51,666 nt of DNA from Alphaproteobacteria bacterium (GCA_016793165.1 JAEULA010000098.1:1-51666); one strand, 5' to 3'; positions 25,649 to 35,080 are shown, numbered from the stretch's first letter. Numbers and translations are program-made. The notes: generated by a model from the sequence alone, not told the origin.

Positions 25649-25666
25649 GCTTGCGACGACGCCGGC

Positions 25667-27769
25667 TCAACCGACGCCGGCGAGGTCGCAGCGGCGGCGC
25701 CACAGCTCGCGATAGGCGGACTCGATCGCCGTCGTGACGCGGGCGACCGCTTCCGCCTGCGCGCGCCCGAACCGATCGGGCAGCGCCTGTCGCCACGTAT
25801 CCAGCGCCGCGGCGTCGGCGGCGAGCCGTCGCGCGATGGCGACATAGGCGTCCGGATCGCCTGCGACGAACGCGCCCAGGCCGGCATGGGTCAGCAGGCT
25901 CGCCGACACGCGCGACACATGCGTGTCGCCCGCCAGCGTGACCACGGGAACGCCGCAGCCGAGCGCCTCGCAGGTCGTGGTCGTGCCGTTGTACGGGAAG
26001 CAGTCGAGGGCGATGTCGACCTCGCCATAGCTCGCGAGGTGCGCCTGCCTGCCGGCGACCGACGGGACGATGTCGAGACGATCCATCGGCATGCCGACCG
26101 ATTTCGCCAGCCGACGCAGGTCGGCCGCGATCGCCGGATTGTCGGTCGCCGCGGACTTGAGTCGAAGCCGGCTGCCCGGCACGTCGCGCAACAGGCGGGC
26201 CCAGATCGAAAGCATCGGACGGGTGATCTTCGCGGCGTTGTTGAAGCAGCCGAAGGTCGCGTGGCCGTTCCGCCGCAGCGGCGGCTCGGGGACGAGGCCG
26301 GCGGGCGGCTCGACCGGCCGGTAGGCGAGGAACGGCGACTCCAGGCGCAGCAGCGGTTCGCTGAAGGCGGGATCCGTCAGGCCGGGCGGATCGGAGACCG
26401 CGTCGACGAAGCGAGCGTCGAAGCACGTCATCCCGGTGGTGCCGGGATAGCCGAGATAGGTCGCCTGCACGGTGGCCGGACGGCGCGCGAACAGTCCCGG
26501 ACGCGAGCCGCCGGTATGGCCCATGAGATCGACCAGCACGTCGATGCCGTCGGCACGGACCTGGCTGGCGAGCCCGTCGTCGTCGAGCGCGCCGACGTCG
26601 TGCCACGCGTCGCAGGCGGCGCGGCAGAGCCCGGTGACCGCATCGGGCCGCTCGACATGCGCGTAGGCGACGATCTCGAAGCCGGCGCGATCATGCCGCT
26701 GCAGGATCGGCAGGATGAAGTTCGCGACCGCATGGTCTCGGAAGTCCGCCGACACGTAGGCGATCCGCAGCCGACGATCGCGCGGTCCCTGGGGTGCCGG
26801 CGCCGGGACCGGCGGCGCAACGGCCCGGGCCCAGCGGGACGCCAGCCGGTGCTGGCGCGCGGGATCGGGCACGACGTAGAGCAGGCTCATCAGGACCGCG
26901 GGAATGTCCTGGGGCGGGCTGTCGTCGAACGCCGCCGGGTCGACCTCGAGGGCGCGCGTCAGATGCCAGACTGCGTCCATCGGCGCATCGCGCCGGGTCA
27001 GGAGGAATGCGGCCAGGGTGCGGCGGTAGGCGGGATCGTCCGGCTGCAGCGCGACCGCGGTCTCGAACAGGCGCGCCGCCGCGTCGATCTCCGCGCGTGC
27101 CTGCCGGAACAAGCCGTAGGCATGCGCCAGCCGCGCGCCGTCGGCGGGCCCGACGGTAAGCCGCGACGCGCGCTCGAACGCTTGCCCGGCCTCGTCGTGG
27201 CGCCCGCAGCGGGCCAGCGCCGAAGCGAGATTGGAAAGCGTCGCCACGTCCGCCGGCGTGCGCGCGGCGGCTCGCGCGAAGGCGCGCGAGGCGTCCTCGA
27301 AACGGCCGAGCCCCTGCATCAGGTTGCCGGCGGCGAAGTCGAGCCCCGCATCGCCGGCGGCGAGGGCGCTGCGCTCGAGCAGCGTCGCCGCGGCAAGCGT
27401 GTCGCCCGCCCGGACCAGGAGATCGGCGACCTGGCGGGCGAGCGCCGTGTCGGCGGGTTGGCCGTCGAGGGCGATGCGCAGCGATTCGCGCGCGACATCC
27501 GTCTGCTGCAGGGCCAGCGCCACGATGCCGCGGCTGCGATGGATACGCGCATCGCCGGGGCGCGCGGCGAGCGCCTGCTCGATCAGCGACAGACCCTGCG
27601 CCGATCCGCCGCGCTCGTGGGCGACGATGCCGGCGATGTGCAGGACGTCCGCGTCGCCGGGTGCGAGCGTGCGCGCGGTGGCCAGGGCAGTCGATGCGCC
27701 GCGCAGGTCCCGGCGCGCGCGCGCCGCCAGGGCCTGCGTCAGGAGCTTCTGGACACGAGCATCGCGCAT
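25667..27769 (-). CDS. TPR-SPY glycosyltransferase (O-GlcNAc-transferase-like, GT41), copy 1
   Basis: 700 residues. TPRs fill ~1-330 (for example ALAARPGDARIHRSRGIVAL). The C-terminal GT41 part has the family blocks YVSADFRDHAVANFILPIL, DLMGHTGGSRPGLFARRP, ATVQATYLGYPGTTGMTCFD, FGCFNNAAKITRPMLSIWAR and the nucleotide-sugar-site block FPYNGTTTTCEALGCGVPVV. Eukaryotic OGT and plant SPY add GlcNAc or fucose to Ser/Thr; bacterial members modify proteins such as flagellins or adhesins. No signal peptide, so cytosolic. It is one of three paralogues here and lies between leuS-FkbM and holA, on the opposite strand. Confidence 0.9.
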   Translation of the reverse strand: MRDARVQKLLTQALAARARRDLRGASTALATARTLAPGDADVLHIAGIVAHERGGSAQGLSLIEQALAARPGDARIHRSRGIVALALQQTDVARESLRIALDGQPADTALARQVADLLVRAGDTLAAATLLERSALAAGDAGLDFAAGNLMQGLGRFEDASRAFARAAARTPADVATLSNLASALARCGRHDEAGQAFERASRLTVGPADGARLAHAYGLFRQARAEIDAAARLFETAVALQPDDPAYRRTLAAFLLTRRDAPMDAVWHLTRALEVDPAAFDDSPPQDIPAVLMSLLYVVPDPARQHRLASRWARAVAPPVPAPAPQGPRDRRLRIAYVSADFRDHAVANFILPILQRHDRAGFEIVAYAHVERPDAVTGLCRAACDAWHDVGALDDDGLASQVRADGIDVLVDLMGHTGGSRPGLFARRPATVQATYLGYPGTTGMTCFDARFVDAVSDPPGLTDPAFSEPLLRLESPFLAYRPVEPPAGLVPEPPLRRNGHATFGCFNNAAKITRPMLSIWARLLRDVPGSRLRLKSAATDNPAIAADLRRLAKSVGMPMDRLDIVPSVAGRQAHLASYGEVDIALDCFPYNGTTTTCEALGCGVPVVTLAGDTHVSRVSASLLTHAGLGAFVAGDPDAYVAIARRLAADAAALDTWRQALPDRFGRAQAEAVARVTTAIESAYRELWRRRCDLAGVG

Positions 27770-27774
27770 GCCAG

Positions 27775-27815
27775 CCGGATACTCGAATCCCGTCGGGGGT
27801 CAAGGGCGTATCCGG
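27775..27815. promoter_or_regulatory. Inverted repeat between divergent SPY and holA genes
   Basis: Perfect 8-bp arms CCGGATAC (27775-27782) and GTATCCGG (27808-27815), 25 bp apart, in the 110-bp divergent promoter region. Could be an operator; no known regulator matches. Confidence 0.3.
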
Positions 27816-27879
27816 TGCGCCGCCATGATTGCGCGGACGGATTTCGTGGTAGAGGAGGGCAACTGAACCGCTTGCGCGC

Positions 27880-28929
27880 ATGAAGATCGAGACACGCCAG
27901 ATCGAAGCGTTCCTGAAGGCGCCGGACCGGCGCGCCTGCGCGATCCTGCTCTTCGGTCCGGACGACGGGCTCGTGCGCGAGCGCGGCGCGCGGCTGGCGC
28001 GCACGGTCGTCGAGGATCTCAACGATCCGTTCCGCGTCGCCGAGCTCAGCGGCGACCGGATCGAGGGCGACCCGGCGGCGCTGGCCGACGAGGCGGCCGC
28101 CCTGGCGTTCGGCGGCGGACGGCGCGTCGTCCGCGTGCGCGGCTGCGGCAACGGCGCGGCGCCGGCATTTTCCGCCTTCTTCAAGAACCCGATGGGCGAC
28201 GCGCTGATCGTCGTCGAGGCCGGCGATCTCGACGGCCGCTCGGCGCTGCGCAAGGCCTTCGAGTCCGCCGAGAACGCCGCGGCGATCGCCTGCTACGCCG
28301 ACGACGGCCGCGGCCTCGACGGCGTGATCCGCGCGACGTTGAAGGCCGAGGGCGTCGGCATCGCCGACGACGCGGCGGCGTGGCTCGTGCAGCGGCTGGG
28401 CGCCGACCGCGCGCTCACGCGCGGCGAGCTGGTCAAGCTCGCCATCTATGTCGGACGCGGCAAGGAGGCCAGCCTCGAGGACGTGCGCGCGGTGGTCGGC
28501 GACAGCTCCGAGGTCGACGCCGACGACGCGGTGCATGCCGCCGCGATCGGCGACGTCTCCGGCCTGGCGCGCGCGCTCGACCGGCTGGCGGCCGAGGGGG
28601 CGAGTCCGGTGACGATCCTGCGCAGCGCGCAGCGCCATTTCACCCGCCTGCATCTCTGCGCCGCCCACATGGGCGGGGGCGGCGATCCGGGCGCGGCGAT
28701 GGCGAAGCTGCGCCCGCCGGTGTTCTGGAAGGACCAGGACAACTTCAAGCGCGCGCTGCGGCGCTGGGACGAGCGTCGCCTGACGCGCGCGCTCGCGGCC
28801 CTGCTCGAGGCCGAGCTCGCCGCGAAATCCGGCAGCGGACGCGCCGGCGCGCTGGCCGCCGAGCGCGCGCTGATGCTGCTCGCCGGCGCGTTGAATCCAC
28901 GCAACCGCGCCGCGGGAGCCGCATCATGA
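27880..28929 (+). CDS. holA: DNA polymerase III subunit delta
   Basis: 349 residues. The family layout is clear: ILLFGPDDGLVRERGARLAR near residues 18-37, GGGRRVVRVRGCGNG, ALIVVEAGDLDGRSALRKAF, AIACYADDGRGLDGVIRATL and the late SPVTILRSAQRHFTRLHLCA. Delta opens the sliding clamp inside the clamp-loader complex during replication. The stop overlaps the next start (ATGA at 28926-28929). In alphaproteobacteria the usual partner leuS-lptE-holA order is disrupted here. Confidence 0.92.
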   Translation: MKIETRQIEAFLKAPDRRACAILLFGPDDGLVRERGARLARTVVEDLNDPFRVAELSGDRIEGDPAALADEAAALAFGGGRRVVRVRGCGNGAAPAFSAFFKNPMGDALIVVEAGDLDGRSALRKAFESAENAAAIACYADDGRGLDGVIRATLKAEGVGIADDAAAWLVQRLGADRALTRGELVKLAIYVGRGKEASLEDVRAVVGDSSEVDADDAVHAAAIGDVSGLARALDRLAAEGASPVTILRSAQRHFTRLHLCAAHMGGGGDPGAAMAKLRPPVFWKDQDNFKRALRRWDERRLTRALAALLEAELAAKSGSGRAGALAAERALMLLAGALNPRNRAAGAAS

Positions 28930-30857
28930 GCAATCGCCGTCTGGCGCCCGAGGATGCGGAGCGCGTGTTCAGCGAGGCGATGGCGCGCTTCGAATCCGGC
29001 GCGCTGGACGAGGCGGCGCAGCTCTGCCGAAGCCTGCAGACGAGCTTCCCGAAGAATCCCTCGGTGCTGCAGCTCTTCGGCCTGGTCGAGCTGCGCCGCG
29101 GCCACGGCGACGAGGCCCGCGCCAAGCTCGCGCGCGCGGCGGAGCTCGCGCCGGAGGATCCCGAGACGCTGACCAACTACGGCGCGGTGCTGGCGGAGAC
29201 CGGGCGTCCGGCGCTGGCGGCCGAGGTGTTCCGCAAGGCGATGGCGCTCTCGCCCGACAACGGCGCCATCGCGACGAACCTGGTGATCGCGCTGCGCGCG
29301 GCCGGACAGCTCGAGGAGGCGTGGGCGGAATTCACGCGCGCCGCCGCGCGCCATCAGGGCCACGTGCCGCTGCTGCGCGTCGGCCTGGAGATCGGCCGGG
29401 CCGCCGGCGATCCGGGCCGCGTCGCGGCCGCGGCGCACGGGCTCGCGGCGGTGCTGCCCGACCAGGCGGACGGCCATGCGGCGCTCGGCCACGCCTGCCT
29501 GCAGCTCGGTCGCGATGCCGAGGCGCTGGACAGCTTCGAGCGCTGGGCCGCGATCGCGCCGGCCGACGCGGCCGCGCACAACGCCGTCGGCCTCGCGCTG
29601 CAGAAGCTGCGCCGCTTCGATGCGGCGGTGGTCGCGCATTTCCGCGCGCTCGAGCTCGCGCCGCGCGACGGCGGGATCATGCTCAACCTCGGCGCGGCGC
29701 TCGACCAGTCCGGCAAGATCGCCGAGGCCGAGGCGATCCTGAAGCACGCGGCGGCGGTGCCGGAGAAGGCGGCGAGCGCCTCGATCAATCTCGGCGCGCT
29801 GCGGCTGCGCCACCACGCCGACGTCGCCGGGGCGCTCGCGCATTACGAGGCGGCGCTGGCGCGCGAGCCCGAGCTGCAGCCCGCGCGCCTCGCCTGCGGC
29901 ATGCTGCATCTGATGCGCGGCGACTTCGCGCGCGGCTTCGACCTGCTCGACGCCCGCTTCACCACGGCGCCGGGCGGCCAGGGCATCCGCATGCCGGGAT
30001 TCCTGCGACCGCGCTGGCAGGGCGAGCCGCTGGTCGGCAAGACGCTGCTGATCTGGCACGAGCACAACCTGGCCGCGGACATCATGGCGCTGCATGCGCT
30101 GCCGGCCGCGATCGAGCGCGCCGCGCACGTCATCGTGCAGACCGATGCGCGGCTGCTGCCGCTCGTCCGCCGGATGGTGCCGCCGGCGGTCGACGTGATC
30201 GCCGACGACCCGCGCGCGCTGGTCGAGCGCTTCGGCGCGACGATCGACCTGCATGCGCCGAGCGGGGACCTCGTGCGCCATCTCTACCGGTCGCTCGACG
30301 CCGTCCCGGCGCGCAACGGCTGGCTTGCGGCGGATCACAAGCGCGTCGCCGAGTTCCGCGCGCGCTATGCCGCCCATGGCCCGGGACCGATCGTCGGGCT
30401 CGCCTGGCGCGGCGATCCGCTCGGCGATCCGATCCACCCGCTGCCGCCGCTCGAGGCTTGGCAGGGCCTGCTCGCCGAGCCGGACTCGGTGTTCATCAGC
30501 CTGGAGCCGCTGTCGGCCGGGGCGGAGCTCCAGTCGGCACGGCTGACATCGGCCGCGACGCTGGTCGCGGATGCCGACCTCGACCCCGAGGGCGATCTCG
30601 ACGACCTTGCGGCGCGCATCTCCGCGCTCGATCTCGTCATCGGCCTGGACAGCCAGGCGACCCGCCTCGCCGCGGCGCTCGGCGTGGAGACCTGGCTGAT
30701 CCTGCCGCCGGTGCCGGGCTGGGTCTGGTTCAGCGGCCGCAGCGACAGCCCCTGGTCCAAGCGGATCCGGGTGTTCAACGCCGCTAGGCCGGGGGACTGG
30801 GAGCCGACGATCGCGGCGGTCGCGCTCGCGCTGGCGCAGCGCGGGGGCGGCGGCTAG
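28926..30857 (+). CDS. TPR protein with a GT9-like C-terminal domain
   Basis: 643 residues, translationally coupled to holA. TPRs cover ~1-340 (RGHGDEARAKLARAAELAPE, ALDSFERWAAIAPADAAAHN). The C-terminal ~270 residues resemble a heptosyltransferase-type GT-B domain: GKTLLIWHEHNLAADIMALH, HVIVQTDARLLPLVRRMVP, GPIVGLAWRGDPLGDP, and the final nucleotide-sugar-like block LDLVIGLDSQATRLAAALGV. It differs from the three SPY-type proteins by lacking the PYNGTTTT motif. Probably another cytosolic glycosyltransferase; substrate unknown. Confidence 0.75.
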   Translation: MSNRRLAPEDAERVFSEAMARFESGALDEAAQLCRSLQTSFPKNPSVLQLFGLVELRRGHGDEARAKLARAAELAPEDPETLTNYGAVLAETGRPALAAEVFRKAMALSPDNGAIATNLVIALRAAGQLEEAWAEFTRAAARHQGHVPLLRVGLEIGRAAGDPGRVAAAAHGLAAVLPDQADGHAALGHACLQLGRDAEALDSFERWAAIAPADAAAHNAVGLALQKLRRFDAAVVAHFRALELAPRDGGIMLNLGAALDQSGKIAEAEAILKHAAAVPEKAASASINLGALRLRHHADVAGALAHYEAALAREPELQPARLACGMLHLMRGDFARGFDLLDARFTTAPGGQGIRMPGFLRPRWQGEPLVGKTLLIWHEHNLAADIMALHALPAAIERAAHVIVQTDARLLPLVRRMVPPAVDVIADDPRALVERFGATIDLHAPSGDLVRHLYRSLDAVPARNGWLAADHKRVAEFRARYAAHGPGPIVGLAWRGDPLGDPIHPLPPLEAWQGLLAEPDSVFISLEPLSAGAELQSARLTSAATLVADADLDPEGDLDDLAARISALDLVIGLDSQATRLAAALGVETWLILPPVPGWVWFSGRSDSPWSKRIRVFNAARPGDWEPTIAAVALALAQRGGGG

Positions 30858-30866
30858 AAACAGCAC

Positions 30867-31370
30867 ATGAAGACCCTCCTTTCTCGCTCCCTCGCCGCGC
30901 TGGCGCTGTGCGCGCTCCTGACGGGCTGCGCGCGGTTCGAGAGCGCCTTCGCGCCGACAGGCGGCACGCCGACCGGCAACCTCAACCGGCTCGACGGCGG
31001 CTACGGCGGCACCGCCAACTACGCCCGCGGTCCGGAGCGCTGCGCGCGACGGTTGAACATCGCCTTGACCGTGAACAATGGCCGCTTCCAGGGCGAGGTC
31101 CGGGACCCCCGCGTCCCGAATGCGTCGCCGGCGCGCTTCGACGGCTATATCGAGACCGACGGGGCGATGGCCTCGATCGTGCGGGCGGGCGGCGAGGTTC
31201 TCGTCCTGCGCGGCCGGTTCATCGAATCGCGCTTCGACGGGACGATGATCCCCGAGGAATGGGTCGATCCGACGCGGGAGAATCCGCGCGAGGGCCGGAC
31301 GAATCTCGGCTTCAGCACGGCGAACTCCTATTGCACCTGGCTGGTCAGGCTGCCGCGACAGGGCGGTTGA
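30867..31370 (+). CDS. Lipoprotein of unknown function
   Basis: 167 residues. The lipoprotein signal is LSRSLAALALCALLTGC with lipobox LTGC, Cys21. The mature part (~120 residues) is beta-rich with paired Cys residues (GPERCARRLNI and late NSYCTWLVRL) and Gly-rich segments. It lies 9 bp after the TPR/GT9-like gene, so it is probably co-transcribed. It does not resemble LptE by eye. No family recognised. Confidence 0.75.
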   Translation: MKTLLSRSLAALALCALLTGCARFESAFAPTGGTPTGNLNRLDGGYGGTANYARGPERCARRLNIALTVNNGRFQGEVRDPRVPNASPARFDGYIETDGAMASIVRAGGEVLVLRGRFIESRFDGTMIPEEWVDPTRENPREGRTNLGFSTANSYCTWLVRLPRQGG

Positions 31371-31518
31371 GGGGGCCGGCACGGCGGCCCTGATACGTGG
31401 CGGCCCTGATGCCGGGCCGGTCGGCCGCGCCCGCATGCCGCGGAGATGCCGCAATTTTCCATTTGCCCCCGGGGGCGGCGTGCATCAGTTATAGGGCGAC
31501 AGCTGCAGCGAGAGTGCG

Positions 31519-32085
31519 ATGGATACCCGATCAGTCTCGAGAGCCCGACTCGGTGCGATCTTCCTTGCCGGAGCGACGCTGCTGGGCGCGTGCGACACCG
31601 CCGAATATCTCTATCCGAACCGCAAGAAGTCGACCGGATCCCAGGGCGGTCCGACCTACTCCTACGGCGAGACCCGCGTCGGCAATTCCTCGGTGTTCGG
31701 CGAAGGTGGCGCGTTAGGCGGCCTGTTCGGGCGCCCCTCGGGCGACGGCGGCGGTGGCGGCGGTATCGGCGTCAATAACTTCCTGTGGCGCGCGTCGCTC
31801 GACTCGCTGTCCTTCATGCCGCTCGCCTCGGCCGATCCGTTCGGCGGCGTGATCGTGACCGAATGGCACAGCCTGCCCGAGACGCCGACCGAGCGCTTCA
31901 AGGTCAACCTGTTCATCCTCGGTCGCGAGCTGCGCGCCGACGGCATCAAGGCCGCCGTGTTCCGCCAGCGCCAGGAGAAGAACGGCAACTGGGTCGATGT
32001 CGCGGTCGAGGAAGGCACGGCCACCAGGCTCGAGGACGCGATCCTCAGCCGGGCGCGCGAATTGCGGCTGGCGCAGTCGCGCTGA
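31519..32085 (+). CDS. DUF3576 lipoprotein
   Basis: 188 residues. Signal with lipobox LLGAC, Cys25. After a Gly/Ser-rich linker (FGRPSGDGGGGGGIGVNN) comes the DUF3576 core: LWRASLDSLSFMPLASADPF, GGVIVTEWHSLPETPTERFK and VNLFILGRELRADGIKAAVF. The family is alphaproteobacterial, of unknown function, and often found near leuS and lptE. Here it is about 6.7 kb downstream of leuS. The 148-bp gap before it suggests its own promoter. Confidence 0.88.
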   Translation: MDTRSVSRARLGAIFLAGATLLGACDTAEYLYPNRKKSTGSQGGPTYSYGETRVGNSSVFGEGGALGGLFGRPSGDGGGGGGIGVNNFLWRASLDSLSFMPLASADPFGGVIVTEWHSLPETPTERFKVNLFILGRELRADGIKAAVFRQRQEKNGNWVDVAVEEGTATRLEDAILSRARELRLAQSR

Positions 32086-32110
32086 CGCGTCTTCGGATCG
32101 CGGATGCAAG

Positions 32111-32147
32111 CGGGGTCGGAGCGCGAGCTCCGGCCCCGTCGCGTTTT
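32111..32147 (+). terminator. Probable Rho-independent terminator of the DUF3576 gene
   Basis: CGGGGTCGGAGC (32111-32122), loop GCGA, GCTCCGGCCCCG (32127-32138), one mismatch in a 12-bp stem, followed by TCGCGTTTT. The T-tract is short. Confidence 0.6.
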
Positions 32148-32160
32148 GGGTGAAGCTTGG

Positions 32161-32208
32161 CCTTGTTGAAGCGTCGCCTTGTTGAAGCGCGACCTTGGTA
32201 AAGCGTCG
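32161..32208. repeat. Three tandem 16-bp repeats upstream of the first porin
   Basis: CCTTGTTGAAGCGTCG, CCTTGTTGAAGCGCGA and CCTTGGTAAAGCGTCG follow each other directly, with a diverged copy just before (~32147-32160). They lie ~150 bp upstream of the porin start in the 269-bp intergenic region. They could be operator repeats or a slippage product. Confidence 0.8.
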
Positions 32209-32354
32209 CCGCGAATTCGCTGCCACGCGCCAAGCATGGATTGGACTCACCCCTCCTTCGGCGGCGTTAACGCTCTCGGCGTGAGCGGCTTGCACGTTAG
32301 GCGATAGCCGCATTCGCGCGTCAGCCTGCCCCCGCGCTTTTCAGGGAGGGCAGG

Positions 32355-33509
32355 ATGATGGGACGAGGGCGATCGCTGGCGGGTCTCGGCGTGGCGATGG
32401 CGATGATCGCGGGCGCGATGTCGTCGGCGCTCGGGCAGGGCCGCGGCGCGTCGGCGATCCGCGTGACGGTCGGGGGCGCGATGGAGCAGAGCTTCGGCTA
32501 CGCGACAAATCGCGACGGGGTGCGGGTTGCGCAGTCGCGTCAGACCGGCACGTCGACGGTCGTGCTCGCCAATCCGAATCGCTGGGGCCAGCAATCGGAC
32601 AGCGAGATCTGGTTCTCGGGCAGGGCCCGGCTCGAATCCGGACTGGTAGTCGGGTTCAAGGTGGAGCTCGAGGGCAACTCGCAGTTCAGCGACCAGATCG
32701 ACGAGTCCTATCTGTTCGTCGAAGGCGGCTTCGGACGTCTCGTCCTCGGTGCCGAGAACGACGCGGCGTATCTGATGCACGTCTCGGCGCCGCGCCCGGG
32801 GGACGGCTGGGGCGTCCTCGAATCCGCGGTCACCGGCTGGGTGAACACGCCGAGATCGATGTATTTCCTCACCACGACCGCACCGCTGAGCACCGGCGAC
32901 GACCAGAAGCTGTCGTATTTCACCCCTCGCCTGCACGGGGTCCAGGCGGGCTTCTCCTTCACGCCCAACGACAAGCAGGATGTGCGCGAGTTCTCAGATC
33001 GCGCCCGCGACCGCACCAACATGGCGACGGCGGCGTTGAACGGACGCTGGACCTGGGCACCGGTCTCCCTCGGCGCCTCAATCGGCTGGGTCCATGGCGC
33101 GCCGGTGTCCCGGGCGACCTTCGCCGATCGTCGGACGCCGCTCGACGACCTGGCCGCCGGCGCCGAGCTGCGCTTTGCCGGCTGGTCCGCCGGCGGAGGA
33201 ATCCGATGGTTGCGCAATCCCGGGTCTAGCCTCGCGGGTCGGGTGCTGGCGGCGGGCGTTGCCAAGGACCTCGGCGATGCCGCCGTGGGTGTCGGCGCCA
33301 TCGTCTCTCGGACGGCCGGGCTGGCGACGACGCCAGGGCGCGACCGGGGAGAAATCATTTTGATTTCCGGATCTTACAAGCTGGCGCCGGGAGTCTCCGC
33401 GATCGCCGCCGCCTTCGCGGCCGAATTCTCGGCCGGCCCGTCGCGCACCGCCGCCGAGGACAACAATCGCGGTGTCGGGTTGGTGACCGGGCTGCGGCTG
33501 GCGTTCTGA
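32355..33509 (+). CDS. Gram-negative porin, copy 1
   Basis: 384 residues. Signal peptide (MGRGRSLAGLGVAMAMIAGA) cut near GQG. The mature part is beta-barrel-like and ends in Phe (VGLVTGLRLAF), the outer-membrane insertion signal. It shares blocks with the porin at 33869: SDSEIWFSGRARLESGLVVG and DQIDESYLFVEGGFGRLVLG. The start has AGGGAGGGCAGG upstream. Forms general diffusion channels by family. Tandem duplication with the next gene is obvious; this copy is more diverged and has less biased codon use. Confidence 0.88.
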   Translation: MMGRGRSLAGLGVAMAMIAGAMSSALGQGRGASAIRVTVGGAMEQSFGYATNRDGVRVAQSRQTGTSTVVLANPNRWGQQSDSEIWFSGRARLESGLVVGFKVELEGNSQFSDQIDESYLFVEGGFGRLVLGAENDAAYLMHVSAPRPGDGWGVLESAVTGWVNTPRSMYFLTTTAPLSTGDDQKLSYFTPRLHGVQAGFSFTPNDKQDVREFSDRARDRTNMATAALNGRWTWAPVSLGASIGWVHGAPVSRATFADRRTPLDDLAAGAELRFAGWSAGGGIRWLRNPGSSLAGRVLAAGVAKDLGDAAVGVGAIVSRTAGLATTPGRDRGEIILISGSYKLAPGVSAIAAAFAAEFSAGPSRTAAEDNNRGVGLVTGLRLAF

Positions 33510-33868
33510 GCCGGGGGCCGGCGGCTGGTCAGCCCCGGGCAAACAGGCGGGGCGGTCGCACGGTGGAGATAGGCGATGACCGCAAAGACCGATGCTGCCC
33601 GCCAGCGCAATTGGCGACCGCATCGCACGGGCCCGGCACGAAACTGATCCGACCTGCTGCGGTCCTAAAGACTTTCGTAACCGTTCTGCCGCGGCCCTCG
33701 CCGCGCCTGTGTCGTTGGCGCAACACCCCGCGTGCTTCTCGCCACAGCTGGCATTAACTCCGTTGCTGGCCTGCGGAATTCGGAGCAATTCTCTCCACCG
33801 CTCCTTCGTCGGAGCAGAAACCTGTGCGGATGCCCGTCATTCGCGCGTAACGGAGAGAGGATTTCCTC
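33510..33868 (+). promoter_or_regulatory. 359-bp leader of the second porin gene
   Basis: No ORF with coding character. It begins with a GC-rich imperfect hairpin (33510-33540, arms GCCGGGGGC/GCCCCGGGC) that may end porin 1 transcription. It ends with GGAGAGAGGA before the porin start. The length is consistent with a long 5' UTR or a small RNA, but no conserved structure was recognised and promoter boxes are unclear. Confidence 0.35.
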
Positions 33869-35056
33869 ATGCAGTACAAGCTCCTTGCTACGACCGCCCT
33901 GGTGGCGGCGGGGCTGTGGGCATCGACGGAGGCCGCGTTCGCGCAGGCCAAGGTCGCCCCCATCAGCGTCGTCGTCGGCGGTTACCACGAACAGACGTTC
34001 GGCTACGGCGGCAACAAGAGCGGCCGTACGTACGCGTTCCTCGGCGCCACCGCGTCGAAGATCAACAAGATGTCGCAGATGTCCGACTCGGAGATCTGGT
34101 TCGGCGGTCGCACGACGCTCGCGAACGGCATCACGGTCGGCTTCGACGTCCAGCTCGAGGCGAACACCGCCGGCGACCAGATCGACGAGTCGTACCTGTT
34201 CATCGACGGCGCCTTCGGCCGCTTGGTGATCGGCTCGGAGAACACCGCCGACTACATCATGAACTACTCGATCCCGGGCGTCGGCAAGGCCTACGGCGCG
34301 CAGGAGTCCTCGGCGCAGTCCTGGATTCTGCGTCCGACGGCGGTGACCTTCCTCGACACCATGCAGTCCGGTAAGGGCCATGGCGGCGGCGGCAACGTCC
34401 TTCCGGGCGGCGGCAACGACCAGCAGCGCGTGACCTACTACACGCCGCGCTTCTGGGGCTTCGGCGCCGGCGTGTCGTACACGCCGAACGTCGGCGGCTC
34501 GACGGGCTTCGTCTCGGGCGGCAGCTTCGAGGACAACAACGGCTTCGTCGACAAGGCCGCGAACCGTCACAACGCGTTCAGCGGTTCGGTGAACTTCACG
34601 AACAACTTCTCGGGCGTGCAGGTCAATGCTTCGGCCGGCATCACCTGGTATCCGAAGATCACCAACGCCGCGACGGCTCCGAACAACGACCGTGTCGTCG
34701 ACTGGTCGGTCGGCGGTCAGCTCGGCTACATGGGCTTCATGGTCGGCGCCGGCTACCGCAACCTCGACGTCAAGAACGGCGCTGAGGACGGCTACAACTG
34801 GGGCGTTGGCGCGAGCTACGTGACCGGTCCGTTCGCGGTCGGCCTGAGCTACATGACCTCGAACGTCGAGGGCACGACGACCAACAGCAAGAACGACAAG
34901 TTCCATCAGATCCTGCTCTCGGGCGCCTACACGATGGGCCCGGGCGTGGACCTGATCGGTGCGCTGTTCCACATCTCGTTCAAGGACGAGGGTGGCGCCA
35001 CCGCGAACAAGAACAGCGGCGTTGGTGCGATCACCGGCGTGCGTCTGAGCTTCTGA
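33869..35056 (+). CDS. Gram-negative porin, copy 2 (major)
   Basis: 395 residues. Signal peptide LLATTALVAAGLWASTEAAF, cut near AFAQA. The mature barrel carries SDSEIWFGGRTTLANGITVG, DQIDESYLFIDGAFGRLVIG and GFGAGVSYTPNVGG, and ends GVGAITGVRLSF with terminal Phe. Codon use is heavily restricted (AAC, AAG, GGC, CTC), pointing to high expression. A strong terminator follows directly. It is likely the main porin, with the upstream copy a paralogue. Confidence 0.93.
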   Translation: MQYKLLATTALVAAGLWASTEAAFAQAKVAPISVVVGGYHEQTFGYGGNKSGRTYAFLGATASKINKMSQMSDSEIWFGGRTTLANGITVGFDVQLEANTAGDQIDESYLFIDGAFGRLVIGSENTADYIMNYSIPGVGKAYGAQESSAQSWILRPTAVTFLDTMQSGKGHGGGGNVLPGGGNDQQRVTYYTPRFWGFGAGVSYTPNVGGSTGFVSGGSFEDNNGFVDKAANRHNAFSGSVNFTNNFSGVQVNASAGITWYPKITNAATAPNNDRVVDWSVGGQLGYMGFMVGAGYRNLDVKNGAEDGYNWGVGASYVTGPFAVGLSYMTSNVEGTTTNSKNDKFHQILLSGAYTMGPGVDLIGALFHISFKDEGGATANKNSGVGAITGVRLSF

Positions 35057-35080
35057 TCCTCTAAGCGATCAGTTGTTGGG

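Noticed and set aside
28446..31454. A 1002-codon minus-strand frame
   Set aside because: It lies antisense to holA, the TPR/GT9-like gene and the lipoprotein; it has no motif and low-quality composition.
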